A DNA stretch of 64,000 bases from Erythrophleum ivorense (taxonomy: Eukaryota > Streptophyta > Magnoliopsida > Fabales > Fabaceae). Shown piece by piece: positions 49,200 through 60,338 of the stretch; within the stretch, counting starts at the first letter, position 1, and each line of letters begins with the position of its first letter. The position numbers were made by a program, and so were the translations under genes. Under the pieces are notes generated by a model that saw nothing but the letters and a program-made list of their open reading frames with translations, did not search any database and was not told the DNA's origin. The stretch lies in NCBI GenBank assembly GCA_026724425.1, contig JAIUCV010000400.1:1-64000 (forward strand), given 5' to 3'.

Positions 49200-51431
49200 A
49201 TGATAACGCGATCGAATCTGGCCGAACAGCTGCGAGAGTATCAGATTCGATCCAAGCACGATTGGGCTTCTGTCTCCTTCTTCTCCTCCACTTCTTCTAA
49301 TATTACGACTTCGAGGTATGCCTAACAATTAATTTGTCTTTTCTTAAATTCTGTGTCTTTTCTTTTCTCTTAATCAAAGTTTTTGTTTCCCCCATTCTTT
49401 TGTTTTCCTCTTTTCTCCATTTATTGTGTTAGTCTCGGAATAATTGCACCCGGCTTGGTTGATTCACCTGTCATCTAATTGTGGGATTCATGTGGGCAAT
49501 TATACGATATAGAATTATGATTGAAACTGCATTTGACTTTTCAGTCACAATTTCAGCTAGGTCGGCGGGGGGTCTTGGCTGGTTGGGATCTTTTTGTTGC
49601 ATTATTTGATTTCCTGGTTCTTCCTTTTTTCACTTTGCATTTTTTTTTTCAATTGGACCAGAAATTATCTTTTTATAATAGATTTGCGTATAGATCAATT
49701 CATTTCGGCTTGTTTTTTTGAATTGGCATTTAGACTATTCGCCGGTATGCGCTTGGATAATAATTATAACACACGGAGATTTTTTTTGTCTGGGGGTTTC
49801 GTCTAAAAATTTATGAAAAGAAAAATTGCTGAGTGAGTCTCTTACCTCATACAAAAGAAGCGCAGCCAGTTTTTATTTTAGTTCATACCTTTTGTCCTGA
49901 TATTATGCGGAAGTAACATTTCGATTAGAGTATCATGAGACTACGCCCCGTCAGGATTCTGCTTCTGAACATCTCTAATTGTTGGGTATGCCTTGCCAAT
50001 CAAATTTTTCTTCAAAATAAGGTAGATTGTTTCGACCATGATAAACAATAAGTAACGAATTCAGATTGATCTCTCGCAGAAAGAGAACAAGGTTTTGATT
50101 GATAATTTCATATAATTTGCTAATCTTTAAAAAAGGATTTCTGGGTCATCCATCAACATGCTGGCCATAATAATTAGGCTGTGTGGCAGTGGAAAGAAGA
50201 GGGGGGGAGGGTGGCTTCAGGTAGGTATCGGATTCAAAGGTTATAAATGTAAGGTCATTAATAGTTGTGTGGATTGTAATTTTTTGGCGAAGATTAAAGT
50301 GTCATCTGACTTGATCTGGAAGAGTTGTATACTGGATGGCTTGTCTGAAGTTAAGTTCTTACCAAGCTAATTCGGTTAGGAGAACACGCAGCATGATATT
50401 TTGACAAAAAAATATTTTGGAATCATTCACTTTTATTCAACCTATTACAAATTCATAATTTCTGTGGTTCCTTTTAAATTTTTTACTATTTATAGCACGA
50501 ATACTAACCTTTAGAGGTTGGCAACCTGGATAATCTCCCCTTCTCTTTAATTCTGATTTTAGATATCCTGTTGCTTTTAAGAAGGCAATGCTTTTGACTG
50601 TTAAGGCACTGAATTGTATTCTTTTCGTACTAATAACTCATTATACTTAGATTGATGGGGCACATATTTGCTGATTGCGAAATATTTTCCGAGCTGATGG
50701 AACTATATGTGATTATCATTACATGTTCAATAAACTTGAAAAGTTACAACTTTTTTTTTTACCAGTACCTTTAATCAAATCTGGGATGAGGAGGGTAAAG
50801 AAAAGTTGACTGACCTGTTTTAGCTCCACCTCTTTGAATATTTTTTCCTCTTGCAGAAGATGGATATTCCTAATTGTTTTTACAAATGACTTTTTTGGGT
50901 AACAATTACAATGGATAAAGGTGAAAAGTGAAATTTTGGTTTAAATGGAGATAGATGATTGTGTTCACTTGGCATTAGTTAAACCAGAATTTAAATACTC
51001 TGAGAAATTTCGGTTTCAATTCAGATTAACTATCTTTATTGCTTGAATTGATGTTTACTAAGTGATTAGTATTTCTGTTTTTGGCTTTCAAATGGTTATA
51101 TTTTTAGACTTCTGTGATGAGTGTTTTTGTTAGATTAATTGCTCTTTCCATATCGAAAGTCCTCTAGGATAATCATTAGTTAAATAAATTAATGCCTTTT
51201 GTTTATTTATTCTCTTGGTGCAGGGTGGATGTTGTTGTCTTTGTAATATGGGAACTTATCATTTTAGCTTTCCTGGTTTTTTCAGCAGTCTCTTTGTACT
51301 TTAGGCACATCCGGCTTGCTTTTATATTAGTCTGCGTCACAGTGCTATTGATTCTGTGCATGAAAATTACAAAGCAAGTAAGACTGGCAAGGAAAAAGAA
51401 ACGAAGGATGCTTCTTCCATTGTCAATGTAA
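49200..51431 (+). CDS. Small two-helix membrane protein (conserved in plants)
   Basis: Exons 49200-49315 and 51224-51431 (TAA), joined AG|G in frame over a 1,908-bp intron, 107 residues. The N-terminal 39 residues are polar (SNLAEQLREYQIRSKHDWAS, then a Ser/Thr-rich stretch). Residues about 42-65 (VVVFVIWELIILAFLVFSAV) and 68-86 (IRLAFILVCVTVLLILCM) are hydrophobic helices. The tail is strongly basic (KQVRLARKKKRR). From memory an Arabidopsis homologue is annotated only as a small unnamed protein. The conserved-looking frame on both sides of a clean intron supports a real gene. Positive charge after helix 2 suggests a cytosolic C-terminus. The function is not known to me. It converges on the transporter gene at 52269. 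Confidence 0.8.
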
Positions 51432-52268
51432 AATGGTAGCCAATGTTGATCTTTGGCTTATTTCCTTTCCTTTTCCCCATGCTAATGGAGTGGAGGTCCA
51501 GGGCATACTTGACCAACGACCTTTGCTATTGGTCCGGCTTCTCTTTCTGGATTGTGTAACTCCTGATTTTGCCCAAAGCAAGTTGATCAAAGTATGTAAC
51601 CGATGTTTTGGCGTCAAGGCTTGCCTATCAAATTGGTTTACGGAGATAATTCATTGTGGGAGATGGGGTATTCAAAATTGTTAGGATCTAGTCGTATAAA
51701 TATATATGGTATTTCTTTTTGTCATTAGCGTTACTGTGTATGTAGTGCAACTAAAGCAAGTTACTCTTTGGAGTTTTTGACCCCTTGATAGCAGCACATT
51801 TGAAAATTTTTCAAATATGATCAGATGAATGCTTGTGTAATGACAATATTTGTAATACAGTTTCAAGTGGTCTGAGAACTGGGATTGTGCATGAAGTGTT
51901 TAAATGATACTTGCTAAGGATTGAAGGTCTAGTGATTGTATGAAGAGTGTAAACCGTGGTAAATACTTAGGACTATGATGAGCAAAAAGATTGATTATTA
52001 TTATTATTATTATTATTATTTTTCATCGAAGTTTTGACACCTCTCGAGTTTGTAATAATATATTTGTTGGGCGGTTGCATATTGGACACGAATCTCTGGC
52101 ATGATGCGTTACTTATGCAGACAATTAGAAATGTCTTTGGTGGCTAGATAAATACAAGCTCATTCTCTCAATATCATCTGAAACGTTACTGGGAATACTT
52201 CAAATGTTGGCTCTGCATGCTCCTACATGAGACCCTCGCTTATGTTAGCAAGATTTGTGATGTATAAA
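51432..52268. other. Convergent 3' flanks with an (ATT)9 tract
   Basis: 3' UTRs of the genes on either side. An ATT repeat runs 51994-52020. The short ORFs here are compositional. Confidence 0.5.
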
Positions 52269-54168
52269 TCACTGTGGGTCAAAGAAGTTGGTCTTTATGC
52301 CCTGTGCCACTATTCCCCAAATGGCTCCGGTGACAAGCAGAACACTGAGAACCATCCCAGTGGTTCCGAGTATCCAGTTTAGGCACCAATTTGCCCCATA
52401 TTTCTTTGGTTTCTTAATCTCTAGCCACATGAAACAGGGATAAGCTAAAGTAATTGGTAGAGCAATGCCTCCAATGAGACCTGCCAAGCTTGGCAAGAAG
52501 GGTAATGCTACAGCAATGAAAAAAGCCAGGCATCCAAAGAATCCCCTGAAGGCCGTCCGTAGCCACCTTGGACAAGGTCTGTTCTTCTTGCTTGTATATC
52601 TGGATTCCAGATTGTCGAATACCGGCATTGCATAGATTTGAAATGAGCTTAGGCTGTTAATCACAACGAACAAGCTCGTGGAAGCGAGGATAAACTTTGA
52701 TGTGTCATGTTCGTGGTATTTATGTAAAGCGCTTAACATCCCTCCGTTAGAGGGTATCTGGGGTTGAAGAGGTGACCATTAGCTTCTCTTCTATGCACAA
52801 GAGTTAATATAATGGGAAAAATTAGCTAATCCTGAGAGGATTAATTCTTACCGAATTTCCATAAGCCCAATAACCTCCAATGGCAAGGGGAAACAAACAC
52901 GACGCGATTATTAGATATGCAAACTTAACACCTCTCCACATGGCCAAGTGCGAGGGTTGCTTGGAATCTGAAGGCATGGTTCCCTACAACAGTAACATTT
53001 GATGGGGATAATTTGACATAATCATATACTTTAAAGAATATTGAAACAAGTCTCTGAATGAACAAAGAGGGGAGGTGGGGTTGTTACCTGTATTTCCAGC
53101 ACAAGATTGTGACCCCTGAAAGTGAAGGCAATAATGCCAAGTGCATTCCACACGCTAAAGATCCTGGCAGCCTCTGATTGTACCCCTGGTGGATCGTAGG
53201 AGACATGAACGAGCTTGCCTTGAATAACAGATACCATCCATATTAGCGTACAGTAGGCAACGGCTGTGATGGCTCCAACGAGGGAAACTCCTGCTATTGA
53301 GTTTAGGTTGGGAAGCTGAGCAAGCAGAATGGCTAAGCCTGTAAATACCAAATACCACTCTATAGTTGTGAGTGCATCCCCATTCCCACGCACAATTTGG
53401 AAGAAAATTTTCATGGTGCCACCTCCTATCATGATCAGCGTCACACACGTGCCCCCCGATAGATACATGATTGGAAACAATGCCACTGCTTTTCCTAGCT
53501 TCTCTCCTGTAATTCCGTTATACGCGCGCGCGCACTCGTATGTTAATCAATTGATAAGTGATAAGGACCTCTTTAATTATTACATGTTATTAGAAAACCT
53601 TCAAACCAATTATGCATAGCATTACCAAATGCTGCCATAGCAAGTTTGAGATATCTACTATGACGTACTCCAGGTTGGGATTCGTGGAGCTGAATCAGCA
53701 ACCAAAGGGTGTAGAACTGCCATATGAAAGCGAGGCATAGACATAGGATTCCCCAAGTCCTGCACCCCATGCATTAACCAAATTATAATTAATCGAAGAC
53801 TAATAATATATGCACGTGATATACATGAAAAGTTAAACATATAACCAGCGGAGAGTAGTGAAGGCTAAAGGAAGAACAAGGGCTTGCACTCCGATGCCAG
53901 AACTGAGGGTGTGAAAAGCAGAGTAGTAAGCGTTGCCGTTTCTGGACTCGGTGATAGGAAGCCAAGCGTCTTGTGGGTCAAGCTTGGTGAAGTGGCCAAC
54001 TTGCTCCAAGTACCCACGCATGCTCTCGAATGCCTTCATCATGGGGCTGCTTATAGGACTACTACCACTGCTCTTAAATCTCCAAGTATATGGGCTTTCG
54101 GACCTGGCCGCACCTGCCTCTGCCTCTTGTACTCTCATGCTTTTCTTCTCTTCCATCACTCGCCCCAT
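52269..54168 (-). CDS. Lysine/histidine transporter-like (LHT7/LHT8 type) amino acid permease
   Basis: Five exons: 54168-53846, 53759-53626, 53506-53088, 52983-52852 and 52757-52269 (TGA). They sum to 1,497 nt, 498 residues. The start is the ATG giving MGRVMEEKKSM; the frame is open upstream to a GTG but has no earlier ATG. A Ser-rich N-terminal tail is followed by QDAWLPITESRNGNAYYSAF and then about ten membrane helices typical of the AAAP family. Landmarks are QALVLPLAF, WQFYTLWLLIQLHE, EWYLVFTGLAILLAQLPNLN, AFTFRGHNLVLEIQ, SSFQIYAMPVFDNLE and LPITLAYPCFMWLEIKKP. Family members import amino acids with protons at the plasma membrane. The long N-terminal tail before QDAWLPITESRN marks the LHT7/8 branch. 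The substrate is not predictable from sequence. Confidence 0.95.
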
Positions 54169-54223
54169 AATGATTCCCAAAGTTTTCGCCTTGTGTCTCA
54201 CTTGTCACTACACTCACCACTGT

Positions 54224-54231
54224 CCTTTATA
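54224..54231 (-). promoter_or_regulatory. TATA box of the LHT-like gene
   Basis: TATAAAGG on the minus strand, about 56 bp before the ATG at 54168. This implies a short leader of roughly 25-30 nt and supports the chosen start. Confidence 0.6.
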
Positions 54232-54239
54232 TGCCACGA

Positions 54240-56308
54240 ATTCAAGTGATGTGAGAAATTAGTCATTAGTGTCAAGTTTGGTTAAACTACTTGCCAATTG
54301 TCGTATTTGATATTGGAGCGTCGCTATCTGCTGTATTTCTTAACTACCAAAAACCCAGCCCATGATCTGGAGATAAATCTTATGACAAGATCGCAATTGA
54401 GTATTGACAATATTTGATTATTTCCAAAATTTATGACATTAACAGTTTTTATTTCCTACACGTTATTTCACATAAAAGTCGTTTTCTTTTTTTAAATTGT
54501 ATCGGTCCGCTTTTATTTTGTTCTGAAAATTATCTTTATGATATGTCCAATAGAAAAACTAAACCCTTGTCCAAAATAATTATTTCAAAACCAATTTATT
54601 TATATTGCAGGTAAAAAAATATTTGGTCAATTGACCATGTGCAAGTGTCTCCTTTTACTTTTTGTTCCACTGCTTTTATATGCGACACAGTTGACGGGTT
54701 AACTTAAAAGCCTATCGTGGACCGAAATTACTCTACAAATTAAAATACAAGCATCCACTCAAAATCCGCGTTATTGGTAGGTGGAAGATGATATATGACC
54801 CTACAAAATATTGATTGGACATGCCTATAGAGCTAATATAATGTACATATCCATTAATTGATATCAGTTTAACAAACATTTATGAATTCAACAAGTATAG
54901 AAACCTAAGGTGATCGGAGAAAGATAAACGCCGCAAAAGTTGAAGGCTTGCATCAACTGTGCAATATTATGGCACCACGTTGATCTCAATTACTAATTTT
55001 CTTCAAATCCTCACCAACTTTGCTTGTTCCTCGTTGTTTCTCTGCCTCGATCTTTTTCCCAGACTTCAAATGGCTTAATTTGGCTCCCGTCGCAACTTCC
55101 CGGCACATGAATATATTAAACACATGTGGATTTTCATTTTTTCCCTTTCTGGATTGACCCTGAACGAAGACCTGAGAAAGGTACGAAAACAGCGGGTACA
55201 AGCTAGCACAACTTAATTATCAAGGCATGCATGCCACCAATAGGTCACCCTTTGATTCCATTAAGTAATTGGGTCTTTGTGTATGTGCATACTTGGAGTG
55301 GCACCTTCTTTTGCCAAAGTTGCTTTCAAGCTCTCTTTTCTGTACACTTTTTTATTTTCCTTAATAAAACTTTCTTGTCATCACTTTTGGTTCCTTATCT
55401 TTTGCTAAAGATAAACATGAATTGGATGGCCCTGTGTGCTATACTTAATTGGAATCTAACTGTGACCAATAATTAAGAATACTTTATGAATTACTTGCAC
55501 TAATTATGCATCTTAGCCTTAAAAACCAATCCACATTCTCTAGAAATCTGAATAACCATTAATTGTTAAGGTTTAGCTCCACAAAAATGTACGTTGAGGT
55601 ACGTCAAGATTAGAGGGTTTACTGTAATGGGGTTAATAGATTGCATGATTAATTATAATTTTTAATTAAGATATATATTACAATTAAAGGTAAAAATTAG
55701 AATTTTCCTATAAATATTTCTCTCAGTTTCTTGGTATATAACTTTGATAAGGACTATGATACACTTAAATTTGAATCCTCTTCAACACAAGAGGAAATCC
55801 TATGAAAGAGAATAACTAGATGATCATAGTCTAGTAAGATCTATTTGTGTGAATCTCACTTGCACTTTAATTGTTTTTCTTTCACATAACCCTTTTATAT
55901 AAGAGGAAGTGCAAACTAAATACCAATTTTGCTTAGTCTTTTTTTATTTTTTATTTTTTTTACCTGTAACTATCGCATTTACAATATTCAGAATCCAAAA
56001 TCATGAGAAATGAAGGATTTATTTGACGAGACAAATAAATATTAAGAATAAAAAATTATCTCATGACGACAAAAGTAGCAAATTAGCAATAACGATAGCA
56101 ACGGCAACGCAGTATCGTACATGTGGCCCAAGCTTTGGTCAATGGGACCATGGGGTTTTTAAGCAGTGGGTTTGGAATTGCAACCGTCGATCCGTCCCAG
56201 AAATAAAAAATAAATAAAATAACGAAAATTTGAGTGGAGGCCCACCCCATAACTTTTTCAGGTTAATAACATAGAAAAAATGGAATTTATAATAAATGCC
56301 GATATCAT
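54240..56308. other. Intergenic spacer
   Basis: No gene recognised. A minus-strand frame at 54986-55201 (71 codons, Lys-rich end) sits in GC-normal DNA but resembles nothing known to me. Confidence 0.4.
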
Positions 56309-56611
56309 TTACGAAGCATAAGCGAGAGGGCGAGGGTAAGGTGATGGTGGTGGACAGTGTTGAGAAGATGATAGGCCAATGAGCACCGCCTTCTGGAGCT
56401 CCAAACACACATTTTTGCGAACCAAAGAAAGGACATAGTCCATGAAGACAGCGTCACAGGGGAATGTGATTGAACCATCCGAAGGGAGGCCGAATTCCTC
56501 TTCAGATAACCTAAACAGCTCTTTGAATATGTTGCTCCTCAAATATGCCAATGGTATCACAAAGCGTCCCTTGTCAATGGTATATACCACAGAGTAACCT
56601 TTATCAGCCTA
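56309..56611 (-). pseudogene. SAUR-like (small auxin-up RNA) ORF with disrupted 5' end
   Basis: The minus-strand frame from about 56608 reads ADKGYSVVYTIDKGRFVIPL, then AYLRSNIFKELFRLSEEEFG, LPSDGSITFPCDAVFMDYVL and ends YAS with TAA at 56309-56311. This is the whole conserved SAUR domain. The usual start (Met, then a Lys/Arg-rich helix with a KLxKxARKW-like motif) is absent. A TAG (56611-56609) closes the frame just before ADKG, and no ATG lies in frame between it and the domain. That TAG also forms an intron-like acceptor, so an upstream exon is possible, but SAURs are normally single-exon. The neighbouring frame (MIHMHPIARYEKLKES) does not match the family N-terminus. Best read as a recent pseudogene or a sequence error; SAURs regulate cell expansion by inhibiting PP2C.D phosphatases. 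Confidence 0.7.
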
Positions 56612-59600
56612 CCTTGAGCTTCACCCTCATTCTGGGCAGTGAGATGGCCATGGCTATTACTCTCCTTAAGCTTCTCATATCGAGCTATAGGGTGCATGTG
56701 GATCATGATTCTTGAGTGCATGCTCAAGAATATATACATGCAGGAGCTAGCTAGGTTTATCAATTAGGAAGTGAGATTGAAGTTCGAGGAGGCAAAACCA
56801 TGTGCTGATTGGATGTGAGACAAGGTTTTGCACGTGGGCTACTTTTGGATTTTAGAGAGAACCCCGATCCATCGGTCCAACTGTTAGGAGAGAGTTATAT
56901 TGATATATCAATAATTTGGGCGGTAGAGCAGGTGTGATTGGAGGATGTTAATTGTTACCAGCTATGGCTACTATATTCGGTCAAGTTAGCAGAGAAAATA
57001 ACTAGTCGTGCTTGGCACTGACTTCTGCAAGACTAATTCCTAAAGGTTCCAAATTTGTCCACATATGTGATTTCCTTTCCCAACCACAAACTACAATATC
57101 TAACAGCATAAGGGGAACTTGATCGATCGTGAACTGTTGGGGTGTGTGGTCTATTACTGGTTTTACTTGTATTTCAAAATCCAAATCACTCACTAAAAAC
57201 ATGATTTGCTATCCAACTATTGTCTAGTACCATAAAATTAGAATTGATATTTTGGATTAAACTAGAATTGCGCTAGATTTTGGTTCATAAAAAGGGGTAA
57301 CATAAAGCTGGACCAAACAAAAGCTTCTTTTTTTTTTTTAAGGAAGTGTCAGTAATGGATATAAAGACGAGTTTTGTTTATTTATTCATTTTAGCTGGGG
57401 CCATTGCTAACGGGTAATGATGGACATACATCGGTAGCATAGGATTGCACACGAAGCCACCACTAACATGGACTTGTTTTCATCTTCAAAAAAAGAAACA
57501 GAGTAACACTGATTGGAACACAGAATTGTTAGGTGTAAAATTAAAAAAAAAAATGAAGATATGAATAAAACGAAATAATTATATTTGATTTAATATAAAA
57601 AAATTTTATTTTATTTATTTATTTGGTTGAACCAAAAAAATGTTAAAATAAAAAAAAACTCTTGTAGTTTTACTCAAAATGATAATAAAAAAAATCATGA
57701 CAACAAAAGTAAAATTTTTCATAAATTAAACACAATAATTACCTTTAATTTTAAATGTTTATTTAAAGAAAATAAATTTCTCCTCCTGTATTTAGACAAA
57801 ATATAATTACTAAACAGAATGTTCACCTAAAAAAAAAAAGAAGATTTTTTCTGCTTATCATCCTACCTCATACTTCCAAATGGGTGAAGTTTAGCAGCCA
57901 GGCAGTCTTGTCATCGGTTGGTTGATGTTTCGTCACTGGAAGAGTACGCACCTAAACTGCCGTCATGAGAATGAAATCACCCAGAAGAGGAGAAAACTCA
58001 GTAATTTAGCAATTTCCATATTTTCAAGATTAAATCTAAATCCAATAAGAACATAAGAGTAGTGGCCGGCCGCCGAACTGCAAGTGATGATTGGCCTGAA
58101 ATGAGATGGAATGCACGTGACATGCAGTAGTATCTAAAAAGGCCAAACAACTTAAGGCTTGTTTGGTTTGGCCAGAGAGTGAAATAGAAATGAAAAATTT
58201 GGTAAAATTTTATTTTTATTTTTTAATTATTTTATAATTATCATTTAATCATTAAAAATAAAAATATTATAAATATTTTTTATTTATATAATTATTTTTT
58301 TTATTTTTATTCTTAACTTTTTACCTACCGAATAACTGTTAGTGTTTGGACGAAGAATACGGAAATGGGGTGATGAATCAGACAATCCTTCCCAACATAA
58401 GAGATGGTTCGCTCCAATCACAAACGCACTTTTAATTAATTAAAATTTTTTTCTTTTGGCCAATAGCGCATTTTAATATTCTTTTATTGTTTGTTTTATT
58501 ATTTTAATATTACTCATTACAAAAGAAAAAACTGTACAAGTCACTAGTATCGACCCACAAATCTTCGAGGAGTTACGTATAGAAATTAGCAAATCTTTAT
58601 AGAGCCGCCGAGAACCTTTCGCATCATCAAGCATCCACTTCAGAAGACTTTAGTCAAAGCTTTAAAGAGTTTTTTTTTTAGAGGTTTACAAATTTAAAGT
58701 TAAAAAGCGTAATTGAAATATCAAAAAATATAATTATAAAGAAAAATTATATTTTAAAAATATTAATAATTAAAAATTTTAAAAAATATATATTTTTTAC
58801 AGTTATAACTTTTGATTTCTCAATCATTATTTTTCTCTTCAACTTATAATTTGAGATTTAGAATTGAAAAAAGAAAAAAGTTTTTTAAGCCTAGACTGGA
58901 ACCTCTCCAATAATCCATTCGACCAGAGAGGATCTAGATCTGCATCAAGCGTCGGGTGGAGTTATGTTTTGTTTGTTTGTTTTTTGAATTTGAATCCTTT
59001 TTTTATTTCTTTTATCTTCATTTTTTGTTAATTTTAGAAAAAGAAGACACAGAATGTGTAAAACTTACTTACGTGATGAATCATATTCGAATGTATGAGA
59101 CGCAGTGATTGGTCATATATACTTTGTGTTTATCTTTTTTCTAAAATTAATGGGAAATTAATAGGATCCAAACTCATTTTTTCCAAGCAACTTGCTTTTT
59201 TTTTTTCTTTATTAACTTCTGGTCAAAATCGAAAGAAATCCAACGAATTTCCATTTCTATACAAGTTTACATAACTCTATTTCCTATCAAAACCTCTTAC
59301 ACATGTTAATGAATATCAATTTCGTAAATATTTTTACTCTCTCATTCATGCTCTTATTATGGCCGGTGGTTAAACACTTTCTCGCTTGCTAGCGGCCCAC
59401 GGCATTTTACTACAGAGACGATGAATGTCGACAGAAAGGGATTGACTGGTCCAAAATTTGGTAATGCTTTACCCTATTTGCAACTTATATTTTCCCTTCT
59501 CTTTCTTTTCCCAAGTCAGTCGACATTGGATTGAAACGGAACAGTGCTTAATAAATCAATATTAATTAAAGTCATTTATCTAAGAGAGATTAAACCATTG

Positions 59601-60281
59601 AAATCATCAAAGTAATTCAGAGGTCAATTGTACTCCACATCTCTCATAATTTCTTGTGAATTTCTTTCACCTTCTGCGGATAATCCGGACTTGCCAAGCC
59701 CACACTCTTTATAGATGTAATATTGTTTTGATGGCAACGCTATATATTTAATTCTTTTCGGCCCGGCCATATATATGCCTATTTGAAAGGGTAATAGTAA
59801 AGCAAGACAATTTTTTTCCATCTCTCCCTCTTTAGTTTCATTTTAATCCAATAAAATCATTTTTTTTCAAAAGGGAAAAGCATGCCGAAGTCTTTTTTTT
59901 TTTTTTGGGAGGGGGAGGGGAGTTTTAAACACATTGATAGATATATATATATATATATATATATATAGGACCCATTTTACACACTTCATTTGTCATGGTC
60001 CACTTATAAGCAGAATGTGAATAGAGCACTAGTTGCGCCCTGCACATTGACATCCAATCCACTTTCTCGTCTAGTTTCTTACAGAAATTGGCTACTCTTT
60101 AATGCTCACGCTGAAATAAATTGAGAACGGACATTTCCACTGTAAGTGGGACCATTTTCTGCCTTCTACAAATGGAAAGCTGAACTGACAATGTTATCAA
60201 ACCGACAAAAGTAGACTGGCAAGGGAATTACACATAATCACCAGAACAAAAACTGAGAGCCAGCTAAAAAATCACCATTCG

Positions 60282-60319
<38 letters not shown>

Positions 60320-60338
60320 CATTGAAAGCCCAAAGTCT
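56612..60338. other. Long AT-rich spacer
   Basis: No gene recognised over 3.7 kb. A TA run lies at 59941-59966. A partial MITE-like end (GGCTTGTTTGGTTTGGCC) is at about 58156 with no clear partner. Confidence 0.5.
60285..60316. repeat. (AT)16 microsatellite in the OPCL1 3' UTR
   Basis: Sixteen AT units, ending 23 bases beyond the stop codon of the OPCL1-like gene, hence in the transcribed 3' region. Confidence 0.88.

Noticed and set aside
53884..54262. Two plus-strand ORFs of 121 and 109 codons
   Set aside because: Antisense to LHT-like exon 1; no family resemblance.
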